64,000 nucleotides of DNA from Parafannyhessea umbonata (GCF_012844235.1 NZ_JABAGR010000008.1:1-64000); one strand, 5' to 3'. Positions 1-7,779 are shown, counted from the stretch's first letter. A program made the numbers and translations. The notes: generated by a model from the letters alone, not told the origin.

Positions 1-42
1 AGGAAGAAGGGCGTGAAGGGAGCGAAGAGCGTTGCTGCCTAG
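1..42 (+). CDS. C-terminal end of an unidentified gene (partial)
   Basis: The first 39 bases can be read in one frame as thirteen codons ending in KGAKSVAA and a TAG stop. The Lys/Arg-rich tail resembles the end of a basic nucleic-acid-binding or ribosomal-type protein, but too little is present to name it. The adjacent IS remnant may have inserted just behind the gene. Without upstream sequence this could be chance open frame. Confidence 0.25.
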   Translation, partial: RKKGVKGAKSVAA

Positions 43-74
43 GCTAGCCCCTTGTCACACAAACTACCGAAGCC

Positions 75-542
75 TCATTTTTTTAGGTACGCCACCTGCG
101 CCTCGAGCCGCCTGACCTCGCGCTCGAGCTCCTGCTCGCGGGTCATCGGCGCGGCCTTCGCGCCGGACCCCCTCGGCCTGCCCTTCGGCTTGGGCCTCAG
201 GGCCTCGGCGCCTCCCTCGCGGTACAGCCTGCACCACTGCTTCAGCGTCGTCGCGCTCGCGATGCCGAAGCGCTCCATCGCCTCGGGCTTGGCCACTCTG
301 TCGTCGACCACGGCCCTGGCTGCGGCGACCTTGGTCTCGAAGTCGTATCTCAAGTGCTTCTCGCCCATTTTCAGCAGGCCGTCCCTCCCAGTCGCGCGGT
401 ACGTCTTCTGCCAGCTTCTCACAGCCTCGGCGGGCACGCCAAGCCCCCTTGCGACGGATCCGTAGCCGAGGCCCCTCTCGAACATCTCGGCCGCGCGCTC
501 GCGCAGCGACCGGTCGTGCCTCAATCTCAGGTCGACGGACAT
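75..542 (-). CDS. IS3/IS150-family transposase OrfA (HTH protein)
   Basis: A 155-residue protein with two helix-turn-helix segments: residues about 15-50 (ERAAEMFERGLGYGSVARGL, VRSWQKTY) and about 75-115 (RFGIASATTLKQWCRLYREG). It ends in a charged leucine-zipper-like helix, REQELEREVRRLEAQVAYLKK region, as in IS150 InsJ-type OrfA. In this family OrfA binds the element ends and is fused by minus-1 frameshifting to the OrfB integrase. The A7 slip site (LKK codons) is present but the OrfB frame is lost. It is probably a non-productive remnant; OrfA alone could still repress or bind related copies elsewhere. Confidence 0.8.
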   Translation of the reverse strand: MSVDLRLRHDRSLRERAAEMFERGLGYGSVARGLGVPAEAVRSWQKTYRATGRDGLLKMGEKHLRYDFETKVAAARAVVDDRVAKPEAMERFGIASATTLKQWCRLYREGGAEALRPKPKGRPRGSGAKAAPMTREQELEREVRRLEAQVAYLKK

Positions 543-547
543 GGAAA

Positions 548-595
548 GCCTCCCATTTCTCGGACTTCTATTTCCATGTCCAAGAAATGGGAGGC
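548..595. repeat. 13-bp inverted repeat at IS left end
   Basis: GCCTCCCATTTCT and its exact complement AGAAATGGGAGGC lie 22 bases apart between the IS end and the OrfA start. A transcript entering from outside would fold this into a hairpin that could hide the OrfA start, as in other IS elements protected from impinging transcription. Confidence 0.6.
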
Positions 596-675
596 AGTTC
601 AGTTGGTGCCATGACCGGGGCGCTGTCTATCACGTGCCTGCCGCGCGTTCGAGGGGCTTGCGCCCGAGGCGGTGC

Positions 676-1836
676 CTACAGCGCGGCGCGGTAGATCTCT
701 ACGATGTCGTCCTTCGACAGCGGGACGAAGGAGCCCTTGCAGCCATCGGCGGCCTTCTGGGCCATGACCTCGAAGTTCTTCTCGTCCGTGATGCCCACCT
801 CGCGAAGGTTCGCCGGCATGTGCATGGTCTGCGTGAAGAACTCGCGCGTGCGGACGATGGCCTCGCGCGCGACGGCCTCATCCTCCGTGCCGGTGAGGCC
901 CCAGACGTTGCGGCCGTACGTCGCGAAGAGGGCGACGGTGTCCGCGCTCAGCACGTGCTCCATCCACGCGGGCGTGAGGATGGCGAGGCCCTCGCCGTGA
1001 GTTATGTCATAAAACGCAGAGAGCTCGTGCTCCATGGGGTGGACGCACCACGCGGGGGAACAGCCGTCTCCCACCAGGCCGTTGATGGCGTGGCTGGCCG
1101 CCCACATGAGGTTTGCGCGCGCGTCGTAGTCGTCCGGGTGGGCAAGCGCGATGGGCCCGTAGTGGATCATGGTCTTAAGCAGGGCCTCGGCCATGCGCTT
1201 CTGCACGTAGGCGCCCTCGTCCATGCTGAAGTAGTTCTCGAACGTGTGGCTCATCATGTCCGCGGTGCCGGCAGCGGTCTGGCGCGCCGGGACGGAGAAC
1301 GTGTACGTGGGGTCGAGCACGGACATGGTGGGCTTGAGGCACTCGCCGGCGGTGCCCCACTTCTCGTTTTTGGTCATATCGGATATTACGGCAAACGCAT
1401 CCATTTCCGAACCCGTGGCGGAAAGGGTGAGGACCGAGAAGATCGGCAGCGCGTCCTTGATGAGCTCCGGCTTGATCACGAGATCCCACGCGTCGCCATC
1501 GTACTTTGCGCCGGCGGCGACCACCTTGGCGCAGTCGATGGTGGAGCCGCCGCCGATGGCGAGCACCATCTGGATGTCGTTCTGGTGGCAGAGCTCGACG
1601 CCGCGGCGCACGGTCTGGATGCGCGGGTTGGGCTCCACGCCGGAAAGCTCGAACACCTGGACGCCGGCATCCTTAAGGATGGAGAGCGCCTGGTCGTAGA
1701 TGCCGTTGCGCTTGATGGAGCCGCCGCCGTAGCACAGGAGCGCGCGGCTGCCGTAGTTGGCGAGCTCCGCCAGGTGCGAGATCTGGCCCTTGCCAAAGTG
1801 GATGGTGGTGGGAACGTGGAACGTGAAGTTGTACAT
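676..1836 (-). CDS. Iron-containing alcohol dehydrogenase (YqhD/BdhA-like)
   Basis: A 386-residue group III (Fe-dependent) alcohol dehydrogenase, predicted to reduce aldehydes such as butyraldehyde to alcohols with NAD(P)H in the cytoplasm. The N-terminal half holds the nucleotide-binding GGGS loop (IGGGSTIDCAKVV, about residues 92-104). The C-terminal helical half holds metal ligands (MMSHTFENY; HPMEHELSAFYDITHGEG). Length and motifs match NADH-dependent butanol dehydrogenases. The ATG (MYNFTFHVPT) was chosen because AAGGAG lies five bases upstream and the open frame above it has no family similarity. Monocistronic; substrate not determinable from sequence. Confidence 0.9.
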   Translation of the reverse strand: MYNFTFHVPTTIHFGKGQISHLAELANYGSRALLCYGGGSIKRNGIYDQALSILKDAGVQVFELSGVEPNPRIQTVRRGVELCHQNDIQMVLAIGGGSTIDCAKVVAAGAKYDGDAWDLVIKPELIKDALPIFSVLTLSATGSEMDAFAVISDMTKNEKWGTAGECLKPTMSVLDPTYTFSVPARQTAAGTADMMSHTFENYFSMDEGAYVQKRMAEALLKTMIHYGPIALAHPDDYDARANLMWAASHAINGLVGDGCSPAWCVHPMEHELSAFYDITHGEGLAILTPAWMEHVLSADTVALFATYGRNVWGLTGTEDEAVAREAIVRTREFFTQTMHMPANLREVGITDEKNFEVMAQKAADGCKGSFVPLSKDDIVEIYRAAL

Positions 1837-2059
1837 GCTGCTCCTTAGGGTCCGGCCGCGGCGCACGTCCTCGCGCCACGACGCCCGGCAGCGCGGCCGG
1901 GCTATGCCATGAACAGATTCGTTATACCCAGTTATAGAAGCAGATGTCTGCAAGATGCGCGGGCGGTGGCCTTCGCGCGACGAGCGCGGGCGCGCAGGCA
2001 AGAAACGCGGGCGCGCGGGCGAGAAACGCTGGGGTGCGGATGGGCGGCCTGCCTTTGGG

Positions 2060-2758
2060 CTACCTGCCCTGCGCCTGCGTTGCGGGATGCTCGTGCTCGC
2101 GGTCCTCGAACATGAGGAAGAAGGCAACAAGAAGGAACAGGCTGCTGGCCATGATCGCGTGCAGGGAGAACGCGCCCAGCAGGAAGTTGCCAAGGATCGC
2201 GCCGCAGACGAAGGTGAGGATCACGAGGTAGTACAAGAACGCTGTGCGGAGGTCGCGGCGACGGCGCTGGTGCACGTAGCTCACGAGCGCCTGCGTGCCG
2301 CTGCGCAGGTTGCCGATGCACATGGTCGTGGCGAACGGGCGGCCGTGCAGCTTGCGGAAGGCCTGCACCTGCATGCCGCAGGCAAGGGACGTGAGGCTGT
2401 TGGCGACGAGGTTGACGGAGCCCGGCATGAGCGAGACCGCGACGAGCAGGACGGCCTCCGCCGCGACGACGATCTGGCGCCAGTGCATCCCGCGACCCTT
2501 GTGGAGGCGAACCTCGTGCGCGACGGCGCATCCCGCCGCGAACCCGACGATGGGGCAGAGGTAGTGCGGCACGTTCTGCCACGCGCCGGTGGAGATGTTC
2601 ACGCCCAAGAGCAGGAGGTTTCCGGTCTGCGCGTTGGCGAAGACCTTGTCGCGCCCCAGGAAGGAGTACGCGTCCATGAGACCGCCGGAGCAGGCGAGGA
2701 CCATTGCGAGCCAAACGGACTCCGATGTCTGGGATGCGCGCTTCCTGAGCAGGTTCAT
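2060..2758 (-). CDS. DUF1275 (YoaK family) membrane protein
   Basis: A 232-residue polytopic membrane protein with about six hydrophobic segments. The family hallmarks are present: an N-terminal GGLMDAYSFL stretch and a central segment with FANAQTGNLLLLGV. DUF1275 proteins are inner-membrane proteins of unknown function, sometimes compared with small-molecule permeases. The ATG (MNLLRKRASQ) has AGAAGGAAG about six bases upstream; longer in-frame extensions run into non-coding AT-rich DNA. The Arg-rich loop (HQRRRRDLR) is cytoplasmic by the positive-inside rule. It stands alone, divergent from tatA. Confidence 0.85.
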   Translation of the reverse strand: MNLLRKRASQTSESVWLAMVLACSGGLMDAYSFLGRDKVFANAQTGNLLLLGVNISTGAWQNVPHYLCPIVGFAAGCAVAHEVRLHKGRGMHWRQIVVAAEAVLLVAVSLMPGSVNLVANSLTSLACGMQVQAFRKLHGRPFATTMCIGNLRSGTQALVSYVHQRRRRDLRTAFLYYLVILTFVCGAILGNFLLGAFSLHAIMASSLFLLVAFFLMFEDREHEHPATQAQGR

Positions 2759-3122
2759 GCTTGCTTCCTTCTGTTGGCGACGGCCGCTCGCTGGCGTTGC
2801 GCGGCGTGTCGCGACTCTTGGCAAAACAACTGATAGACGAGAGAGAAAGATACTACAGTCAAGCTGAATAAGGCGGGCGGTAGTGAAATTGTTGCGAAAG
2901 TAGCGTTGTGGCCAGTCGTAGAGAGTTGTCGTTGTACGTATGGTCGGTAGTTGCGATATCGCTACGTGCCGCCATTGTGCAGGTAGCTGCAAGTAGATTC
3001 AGCTCCCATACAAACAGTATATGGATGAAGCAAATACTTGTATTTTACCTATGGCAGCGCTGGCCCTACGATCTTGGGGACGGACGGGACGTCCGAGGTC
3101 CTCGTCAGAAAGGCAGGAAGCT
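2759..3122. other. AT-richer divergent intergenic region
   Basis: A 364-base gap between DUF1275 and tatA. It is clearly richer in A/T than its surroundings and must hold both promoters. Possible -10 hexamers can be picked (for example around TATTTT before tatA), but none has a convincing -35 partner, so no promoter is called. No open frame with protein-like content is visible. Confidence 0.4.
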
Positions 3123-3311
3123 ATGAATCCAGACCACCTCATCATGGCAGCCTTGTTTGCGCTGCTGCTAATCTACGGCCCCAACAAGCTGCCCCAGCTG
3201 GGAAACGCGCTTGGCAAGACGGTCAAGAACGTTCGCGACGGCATGGACGGCGTCGGCGACGACGAGACCGCAATCGTACATGACTCCGCGGCGGACGCCG
3301 ACAGGCAGTAG
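3123..3311 (+). CDS. tatA: Sec-independent translocase TatA/E-like protein
   Basis: A 62-residue protein: one N-terminal membrane helix (about residues 5-18, LIMAALFALLLIYG), then the Pro-containing hinge and amphipathic helix typical of TatA (GPNKLPQLGNALGKTVKNVRDGM), then an acidic tail. TatA oligomers form the pore of the twin-arginine pathway that exports folded proteins. AGGAAG six bases upstream supports the ATG. tatC and tatB are not nearby, so this is a solitary tatA-type gene. The fit to the TatA fold is good, though very short proteins carry some uncertainty. Confidence 0.85.
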   Translation: MNPDHLIMAALFALLLIYGPNKLPQLGNALGKTVKNVRDGMDGVGDDETAIVHDSAADADRQ

Positions 3312-3500
3312 GCTAGTGCGACGGAGCGCGGAACGTGGCATAAGGTGGCCATCAAGGTGTCGCGCCCTTCTCGTTCCCACTAAGACGAAAGACTAAATCA
3401 AGGTATGTGCCCTCGGCGGGATGGTCCTGCTGGGGGCGCGTTGCCATGCTGGAGTTCGCGATTCTTGCAACGATGCTTGCCACCTCGATTGTGTTGAAGA

Positions 3501-3563
3501 TGTTGACAACGCAACAATAGTGTCGAATCAAACCCACGCTGCTATTATGTTGACAAGTCAACA
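3501..3563. promoter_or_regulatory. Two MarR-type operator palindromes
   Basis: TGTTGACAACGCAACA (3501-3516) and the perfect palindrome TGTTGAC-AA-GTCAACA (3548-3563) share the half site TGTTG(AC). They lie 47 bases apart in the 337-base gap just before the MarR gene. Size and symmetry suit dimeric MarR binding. The natural reading is autorepression; the promoter hexamers themselves are not clear. Confidence 0.6.
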
Positions 3564-3648
3564 AGGGCATGCGTGCGCGCATGGTAGAATCAGGCTTGCG
3601 CACCTGGTGGAAAGTTCCGCCCGCGAGGGCCGAGCAGGGGAGAAGAGC

Positions 3649-4101
3649 GTGGCTAACCAGAGGTTCGAGAACTTCGTGGGCGTGATCTATGCGCTCAACA
3701 AGGAGGTCGGGCGCATCAAGACGCAGAAGATGGCGTCGCTTGGCCTGCGCGGGACCGACACCATGGTCCTGTACTACCTGGCCCATGAGGACGGGGACCT
3801 TACGGAGGCGGACCTGGCGCGCCTGATGCGACAGGACCGCGCCGCCGTGACGCGCATCGTGTCGCGGCTGGAGGCGCAGGGCCTGATCGCGCGAGGACAC
3901 GCGAGCGAGGACGCCAAGGCGCGCGGGTCCAGGTACCGTGCGCCGGTGATGCTCACGGAGGCGGGCCGCAAGGCGGCGCTCGAGATGGACCAGATCATAA
4001 GCGACGTGGTGTGCGAGGCGAGCGCGGACATAGGTCCCAAGGAGCGCGAGCGCATGTACACGTGGCTGACGCAGGTGCTGGAGTCGCTCGAGCGCATCTA
4101 G
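3649..4101 (+). CDS. MarR family transcriptional regulator
   Basis: A 150-residue winged-helix regulator. Residues about 35-95 carry the MarR signature: recognition helix in DLARLMRQDRAAVTRIVSRLEAQGL, then the wing (SEDAKARGSRYRAPVMLTEAG). Flanking helices form the dimer interface. A GTG start (VANQRFENFV) is chosen because GGGGAGAAG lies just upstream; the frame further upstream overlaps the operator region. Two symmetric operators upstream suggest self-control. Ligand unknown; the downstream DegV gene (120-bp gap) may be cotranscribed. Confidence 0.88.
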   Translation: MANQRFENFVGVIYALNKEVGRIKTQKMASLGLRGTDTMVLYYLAHEDGDLTEADLARLMRQDRAAVTRIVSRLEAQGLIARGHASEDAKARGSRYRAPVMLTEAGRKAALEMDQIISDVVCEASADIGPKERERMYTWLTQVLESLERI

Positions 4102-4220
4102 GCCTCGGCGCGGCGGCGGTCCCGCAAGCGCGGGCGACGCGGGCCGAGCGGGCGCAGGCGTCGCAAAGACATCCGAAATACAACCTAAAGACAGGAAACC
4201 AGGGCGCGAAAGGAGCGGCC

Positions 4221-5060
4221 ATGGCCACTCGCATCATCACGGACTACGCATCGGACATCGTGGACTTCCCCAACCCCAACCTCACCGTGCTGCCCATGAC
4301 GGTGGCGTTTGGCGACACCGTGTACCACGACGGCGTCGACCTCACGCACGAGCGGTTCTTCGACCTGCTGGTTGAGTCCGACGAGCTTCCCACCACGGGG
4401 GCGGTGTCGCCGGGCGTGTTTTCCCAGGCGTACGACGAGGCGCGGACGGCGGGGGAGGACGTCGTGGTTGTGGCGCTCTCGTCAAAGGTCTCTGCGACGT
4501 GCCAGAGCGCGTGCCTCGCGGCGGAGGGACGAGGCGACGTGCACGTGGTCGACTCCCTCAACGCGTGCATCGGCGAGCGCGCGCTGGTGGAGTACGCGCT
4601 CATGCTGGCGGAGCGGGGCCTTCCCGCGGCGGACATCGCGGCGCAGCTTGAGCGGGCGCGCTCCCGCGTGCGCATGCTCGCCCTGCTGGACACCTTGGAG
4701 TACCTGCGTCGCGGCGGGCGCATTGGGTCTGCGGCAGCGGCGGCGGGCGCGCTGCTTGCGCTGAAGCCCGTCATCACCATGGCGAACGGCGAGGCGGAGC
4801 TGCTGGGCAAGGCGCGCGGCTCCAAGAACGCAAGAAACCTGCTGGTTGAGCTTGTGAAAGAGCATCCCATCGACTTTGCCATGCCCTTCTCGCTCGCATG
4901 CACCGCCGGCGGCGAGGCCATGCTCAAGAAGTACGTGCGCGACTCCAGCGACCTGTGGGAGGGCATCGTGGACGCGCTGCCCATCTGCAGCGTGGGCGCC
5001 ACCATCGGCACGCACGTGGGTCCCGGCGCCATCGCCGTCGCGTACTTCGAGCGGGAGTAG
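4221..5060 (+). CDS. DegV family fatty-acid-binding protein (FakB-like)
   Basis: A 279-residue DegV/EDD-fold protein. The N-terminal ITDYASD motif and the TGAVSPGVF and DSLNACIGERALVEYA segments match the family. In Firmicutes such proteins (FakB) present fatty acids to the DhaK-like kinase FakA for incorporation into phospholipid. No FakA homologue is in the window, so the role is inferred from family only. AAAGGAG seven bases upstream supports the ATG. It follows the MarR gene and precedes the PrsW-type gene on the same strand. Confidence 0.88.
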   Translation: MATRIITDYASDIVDFPNPNLTVLPMTVAFGDTVYHDGVDLTHERFFDLLVESDELPTTGAVSPGVFSQAYDEARTAGEDVVVVALSSKVSATCQSACLAAEGRGDVHVVDSLNACIGERALVEYALMLAERGLPAADIAAQLERARSRVRMLALLDTLEYLRRGGRIGSAAAAAGALLALKPVITMANGEAELLGKARGSKNARNLLVELVKEHPIDFAMPFSLACTAGGEAMLKKYVRDSSDLWEGIVDALPICSVGATIGTHVGPGAIAVAYFERE

Positions 5061-5147
5061 CGCTCGGTCGGCCCTCTTGCCCGGATGTCCGCGCCGCGCC
5101 CGCAAGGGGTACATACTGGTGCAAGGCATCCCAACAAGGAGGGTCCC

Positions 5148-5882
5148 ATGTTCTTTCTGCTTTCGAACGGCCTGACGCTGTACCTTGCGATTTTTCTGGC
5201 GCTGGCGGTTGGGCCGGCCGTGGCGCTTGTTCGCTACGTCTACAACCTGGACGCACTGGAGCGCGAGCCCGCGGGGCTCCTGCTTGCGCTCTTCTGGCGC
5301 GGGGTTGTCGCGGCGCTTGTGGCCTCCGTGCTTGAGCAGGTGGGGATGGACGCGTTTGGCCTGCTCTCCGGCTTGGGGCGGCAGGACCCGTGGTTCTTGC
5401 TCCTTTCCGACTTCGCCGTCGTCGGCGTGATAGAGGAGGCGTGCAAGTACGTGCTCATGGCGCGCGCCACGTGGTGCGACCCCAACTTTAACTGCAGGTA
5501 CGACGGCGTGGTGTACGCCGTTACCACCTCGCTTGGCTTTGCCGCTGCCGAGAACGTGACGTACGGGCTCGCCTACGGGCCTGGTGTGCTGCTGGGCCGC
5601 GCCATGATGGCGATCCCGGCGCACATGGGCTTCGCCGTCGTGTTCGGCTTCCTGTACGGGGAGGCAAAGCTCCTCTCCGTCCGCGGGCACCGTATTGGCG
5701 CAGGCCTGTGCATCGCCTGCGGGTACCTGCTCTCCGTGCTGCTGCACGGGCTGTACGATTCCACCGCGACGCTCTATGGCAGCGGAGACGCTACGTTTCT
5801 GCTGGTGGTCGCAGTTATCTACCTGATCGTGTTCCCGGTTGTCCGCGCGATGGCCAGGCACGACCGCCGCTTCCTGTACTAG
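5148..5882 (+). CDS. PrsW-family intramembrane metalloprotease
   Basis: A 244-residue protein with seven or eight membrane segments and the three PrsW motifs in order: EEACK (E96, E97), FAAAEN (about 131-136) and HGLYD (H200, D204), plus AHMGFAV with a further histidine. PrsW in Bacillus makes the site-1 cut in the anti-sigma factor RsiW. The present protein probably cleaves a membrane substrate, possibly an anti-sigma factor such as the DUF4179 protein encoded near 32 kb, but that link is only inference. AAGGAGGG before the ATG is a strong ribosome-binding site. Confidence 0.88.
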   Translation: MFFLLSNGLTLYLAIFLALAVGPAVALVRYVYNLDALEREPAGLLLALFWRGVVAALVASVLEQVGMDAFGLLSGLGRQDPWFLLLSDFAVVGVIEEACKYVLMARATWCDPNFNCRYDGVVYAVTTSLGFAAAENVTYGLAYGPGVLLGRAMMAIPAHMGFAVVFGFLYGEAKLLSVRGHRIGAGLCIACGYLLSVLLHGLYDSTATLYGSGDATFLLVVAVIYLIVFPVVRAMARHDRRFLY

Positions 5883-5895
5883 CGCCGCGACCGCG

Positions 5896-7056
5896 CTACG
5901 GCATGGCGAGCCACGTGTCGGCGTTTCTCACCTGTGCGCCGTCCGCCTCGAAGTCTCCCTCCGCGCGCTCCACCACGAAGCGCCGCTCGCGGGGGATGCC
6001 GAGCTCGTCGCCCACGCTCGAAAGGTGCCGAGAAAAGCTGGGTCTGTAGGTTTTCGAAGACTTAATCTCTGCAAGCAGGCTCCCGTCGGGGTCGGTCAGA
6101 TCAATCAGGTCGACTTCAACTTTGCTCTCGTCGCGATAGAAGTAGAGATCGGGCTCCCTGCCCGCGTTGAGGTGGGCCTTCATCCTTTCCTCGATTACGA
6201 GGTTCTCGAACACCATGCCTAGATACGGGCTTTTCAGCAGCTGGTCAAGCGTTCTGATGCGCAGCAGGTAGCACAAAAGCCCCGTGTCATAGAAATAGAG
6301 CTTTGGCGTCCTGGTAAGTCTCTTGCGCAGGTTGGAATGATAAGGCCTCAGCCGAAACACGATGTAGCTCGATTCGAGCATTGACAGCCAGGAGCGTACT
6401 GATTCCCTCGAGACTCCGGCATCACTCGCCAGCCTGGTTTCGTTGAGCAGGCTTCCGGCGCGTTGGGCACACAGCTCCAGCAGGGTCCTGTAGGAGGAAA
6501 GGTCCCTCACGCCAAGGTAGCCTTGCACGTCGCGCTCCACGTACGTTCGGAGGTACGACGAGAAGAACGTGTCCTGCGGCATGTCAACGTCGTAGAGGCG
6601 CGGATATCCTCCGCGAAACATGAAGAGGTCGGTCGTCAGGTTCGCCCTTGCAGACTTCGCCTCGGAAAACGACAGGGGCAGCAGCCTCAGCATGCCGACC
6701 CGTCCAGCCAGCGATTGCGTTATCTGCTTAAGGAGAAGGAAGTTCAGCGATCCAGAGAGCACGTACTGTCCTGTCCGGTTGGTCTCGTCGGAAGCGACTT
6801 GAATCATCGAGAAGAGCTCCGGGGCTAGCTGGGCCTCGTCAATCACGAGTCGATTTGGCCTGCTCTCTATGAAGCCGACGGGATCCGCCAGGGCCTGTTG
6901 CCTGGTCTGAGGATTCTCCAGATTGACGTACTCGTAGTCGGGGAATACCTCCCGGACGAGGGTGGATTTGCCGCTCTGGCGTGGACCGGTGACCGAGACT
7001 ATGGGAAACCAGGTCGATAGCTGAATGGCGTGCGAGGCCATGCTTCGTGGAATCAT
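5896..7056 (-). CDS. AAA ATPase with C-terminal DUF4143 domain
   Basis: A 386-residue protein. The N-terminal ATPase has Walker A GPRQSGKST (about residues 23-31) and Walker B RLVIDEAQ (about 83-90). The C-terminal DUF4143 region has a PD-(D/E)XK-like pattern (VEVDLID...LLAEIKSSKTY). This family is common, often laterally moved, and of unknown role. Base composition is visibly lower in GC than in the neighbours, suggesting transfer. ATG (MIPRSMASH) is preceded by AGAGGAGA. Three 23-bp-spaced repeats lie directly upstream and are the likely control site. Confidence 0.88.
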   Translation of the reverse strand: MIPRSMASHAIQLSTWFPIVSVTGPRQSGKSTLVREVFPDYEYVNLENPQTRQQALADPVGFIESRPNRLVIDEAQLAPELFSMIQVASDETNRTGQYVLSGSLNFLLLKQITQSLAGRVGMLRLLPLSFSEAKSARANLTTDLFMFRGGYPRLYDVDMPQDTFFSSYLRTYVERDVQGYLGVRDLSSYRTLLELCAQRAGSLLNETRLASDAGVSRESVRSWLSMLESSYIVFRLRPYHSNLRKRLTRTPKLYFYDTGLLCYLLRIRTLDQLLKSPYLGMVFENLVIEERMKAHLNAGREPDLYFYRDESKVEVDLIDLTDPDGSLLAEIKSSKTYRPSFSRHLSSVGDELGIPRERRFVVERAEGDFEADGAQVRNADTWLAMP

Positions 7057-7108
7057 CAGATCTCCTCTTGTAATGCATGCCCAATTTATTGCACCTGGGA
7101 TTGAATTA

Positions 7109-7171
7109 CCGAAATTGTAAGGTAGAAAGCTCCGAGATTGTAAGGTAGGCGGGTCCACGATCGTATGGTAG
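7109..7171. repeat. Three 17-bp repeats at 23-bp spacing upstream of the DUF4143 ATPase
   Basis: CCGAAATTGTAAGGTAG (7109-7125), CCGAGATTGTAAGGTAG (7132-7148) and CCACGATCGTATGGTAG (7155-7171) are direct repeats starting exactly 23 bases apart, about two helical turns. The most gene-proximal two differ at one base; the distal one has drifted. Such regular phasing on one DNA face is typical of tandem operator sites. Confidence 0.7.
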
Positions 7172-7196
7172 CCCAGGGTTTGACCGAAAGGGTGTG

Positions 7197-7226
7197 GACC
7201 AGCTGCGCGGAGACCAGCTGCGCGGA
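7197..7226. repeat. 15-bp perfect tandem duplication
   Basis: GACCAGCTGCGCGGA occurs twice head to tail with no gap, between the phased repeats and the tRNA terminator. It probably arose by slippage; no function is evident. Confidence 0.7.
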
Positions 7227-7250
7227 TCGGGCGTGGACCAAACGTGGAGC

Positions 7251-7285
7251 AAAAGAAAGCAGCCCAGAGACATGGCCTCTGGGCT
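7251..7285 (-). terminator. Rho-independent terminator of tRNA-Val
   Basis: On the minus strand AGCCCAGAG pairs with CTCTGGGCT across an eight-base loop and is followed by GCTTTCTTTTG. It sits ten bases beyond the tRNA 3' end. Confidence 0.8.
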
Positions 7286-7294
7286 GCGAATGTA

Positions 7295-7369
7295 TGGTGG
7301 GCGTTAGAAGATTTGAACTTCTGACCTCTTCCGTGTCAGGGAAGCGCTCTCCCCCTGAGCTAAACGCCC
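7295..7369 (-). tRNA. tRNA-Val (anticodon GAC)
   Basis: A complete cloverleaf can be drawn: acceptor GGGCGTT/AACGCCC, D arm GCTC...GAGC, anticodon stem CTTCC/GGAAG around loop CTGACAC (anticodon GAC), T arm AGAAG-TTCAAAT-CTTCT, discriminator A and an encoded CCA. Length 75 bases. A terminator follows immediately, so it is a single-tRNA transcript. Confidence 0.95.
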
Positions 7370-7557
7370 GAATAGCTCGTCGCGACGCGACAAGAAAACA
7401 CTCTATGGCAAACGCGCCGCGCTGGCAAGCGCGAATGCGAGCAAAACGATTTCTCCGCAATTCGCGAGGCGAGAAGTACGTGCTGAATGGGGGAGAAGTA
7501 CGCGCTGCCATCCTCCGCGTCGTCTGCCCGCGGGGAGTGCCTGCGGGTTCGCGGACG

Positions 7558-7712
7558 TCAGAACTTCTCGGAGTTCGTGAGCTCCTCGCGCGGTGGCGTG
7601 ACCTCCTTGTTGGTCCAATGCTCCAAGACGCAACCGCCCTCTGCCGCGCGGAAGATGTCTGTGGTGACCCAGTGCGCTGCGCCGTTTTGTGTAATGTCGT
7701 TCAACGTGATAG
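7558..7712 (-). pseudogene. SnoaL-like (NTF2 fold) protein, 3' remnant
   Basis: Reading the minus strand gives a protein-like stretch, ...LNDITQNGAAHWVTTDIFRA then EGGCVLEHWTNKEVTPPREE and a TGA stop. The pattern HWVTxDIFR...EHWxNKEV matches the C-terminal half of SnoaL-like aldol-condensation/NTF2-fold enzymes. About 50 residues remain of an expected 120-150. An in-frame stop sits upstream with no good start, so the 5' part has been lost, apparently replaced by the present operon promoter. Confidence 0.6.
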
Positions 7713-7719
7713 AAAGTAT

Positions 7720-7756
7720 TTGACACGTTACATGTAATCAAATACATTACATGTAT
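7720..7756 (+). promoter_or_regulatory. Promoter with overlapping palindromic operators (osmoprotectant operon)
   Basis: TTGACA (7720-7725), a 17-base spacer and TACATT (7743-7748) form a good sigma-70 promoter. Two palindromes overlap it: TTACATGTAA (7728-7737) in the spacer and TTACATGTAT (7747-7756) across the -10. They are 19 bases apart. Occupancy would block RNA polymerase. The Rrf2 protein encoded at the end of the operon is the obvious candidate, by inference. Confidence 0.75.
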
Positions 7757-7779
7757 CGGACGACGACTGAGGAGGCGCC

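Larger units (their letters stand above)
43..601 (-). mobile_element. IS150-type (IS3 family) insertion sequence remnant
   Basis: The outer left end, read on the minus strand from the high-coordinate side, begins TGAACTGCCTCCCATTTCTT, closely resembling known IS150-group ends (TGTACTG...CCCATTTTG). It is followed by an intact OrfA. An A7 run at the end of OrfA is the usual IS3-family slippery site, but here the minus-1 frame meets TAG after four codons and no OrfB or right terminal repeat is present. The element is therefore cut off just after the frameshift site and should be unable to transpose by itself. Confidence 0.75.
7370..7779. other. 410-base gap: gene remnant plus promoter region
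   Basis: Between the tRNA and the flavin/ferredoxin gene. The left half has no recognisable feature. The middle holds the 3' end of a SnoaL-like gene on the minus strand, and the right end holds the promoter/operator of the osmoprotectant operon. Confidence 0.5.

Noticed and set aside
63-90. Functional programmed frameshift producing an OrfAB transposase
   Set aside because: The A7 site is present but the minus-1 frame hits a stop after four codons and no integrase motif follows.
3649-3660. GGGGAGAAGAGC before several start codons as copies of the dispersed word
   Set aside because: These lack the GGCGAG core and sit at fixed Shine-Dalgarno distance, so they are ordinary ribosome-binding sites (also at 11480).
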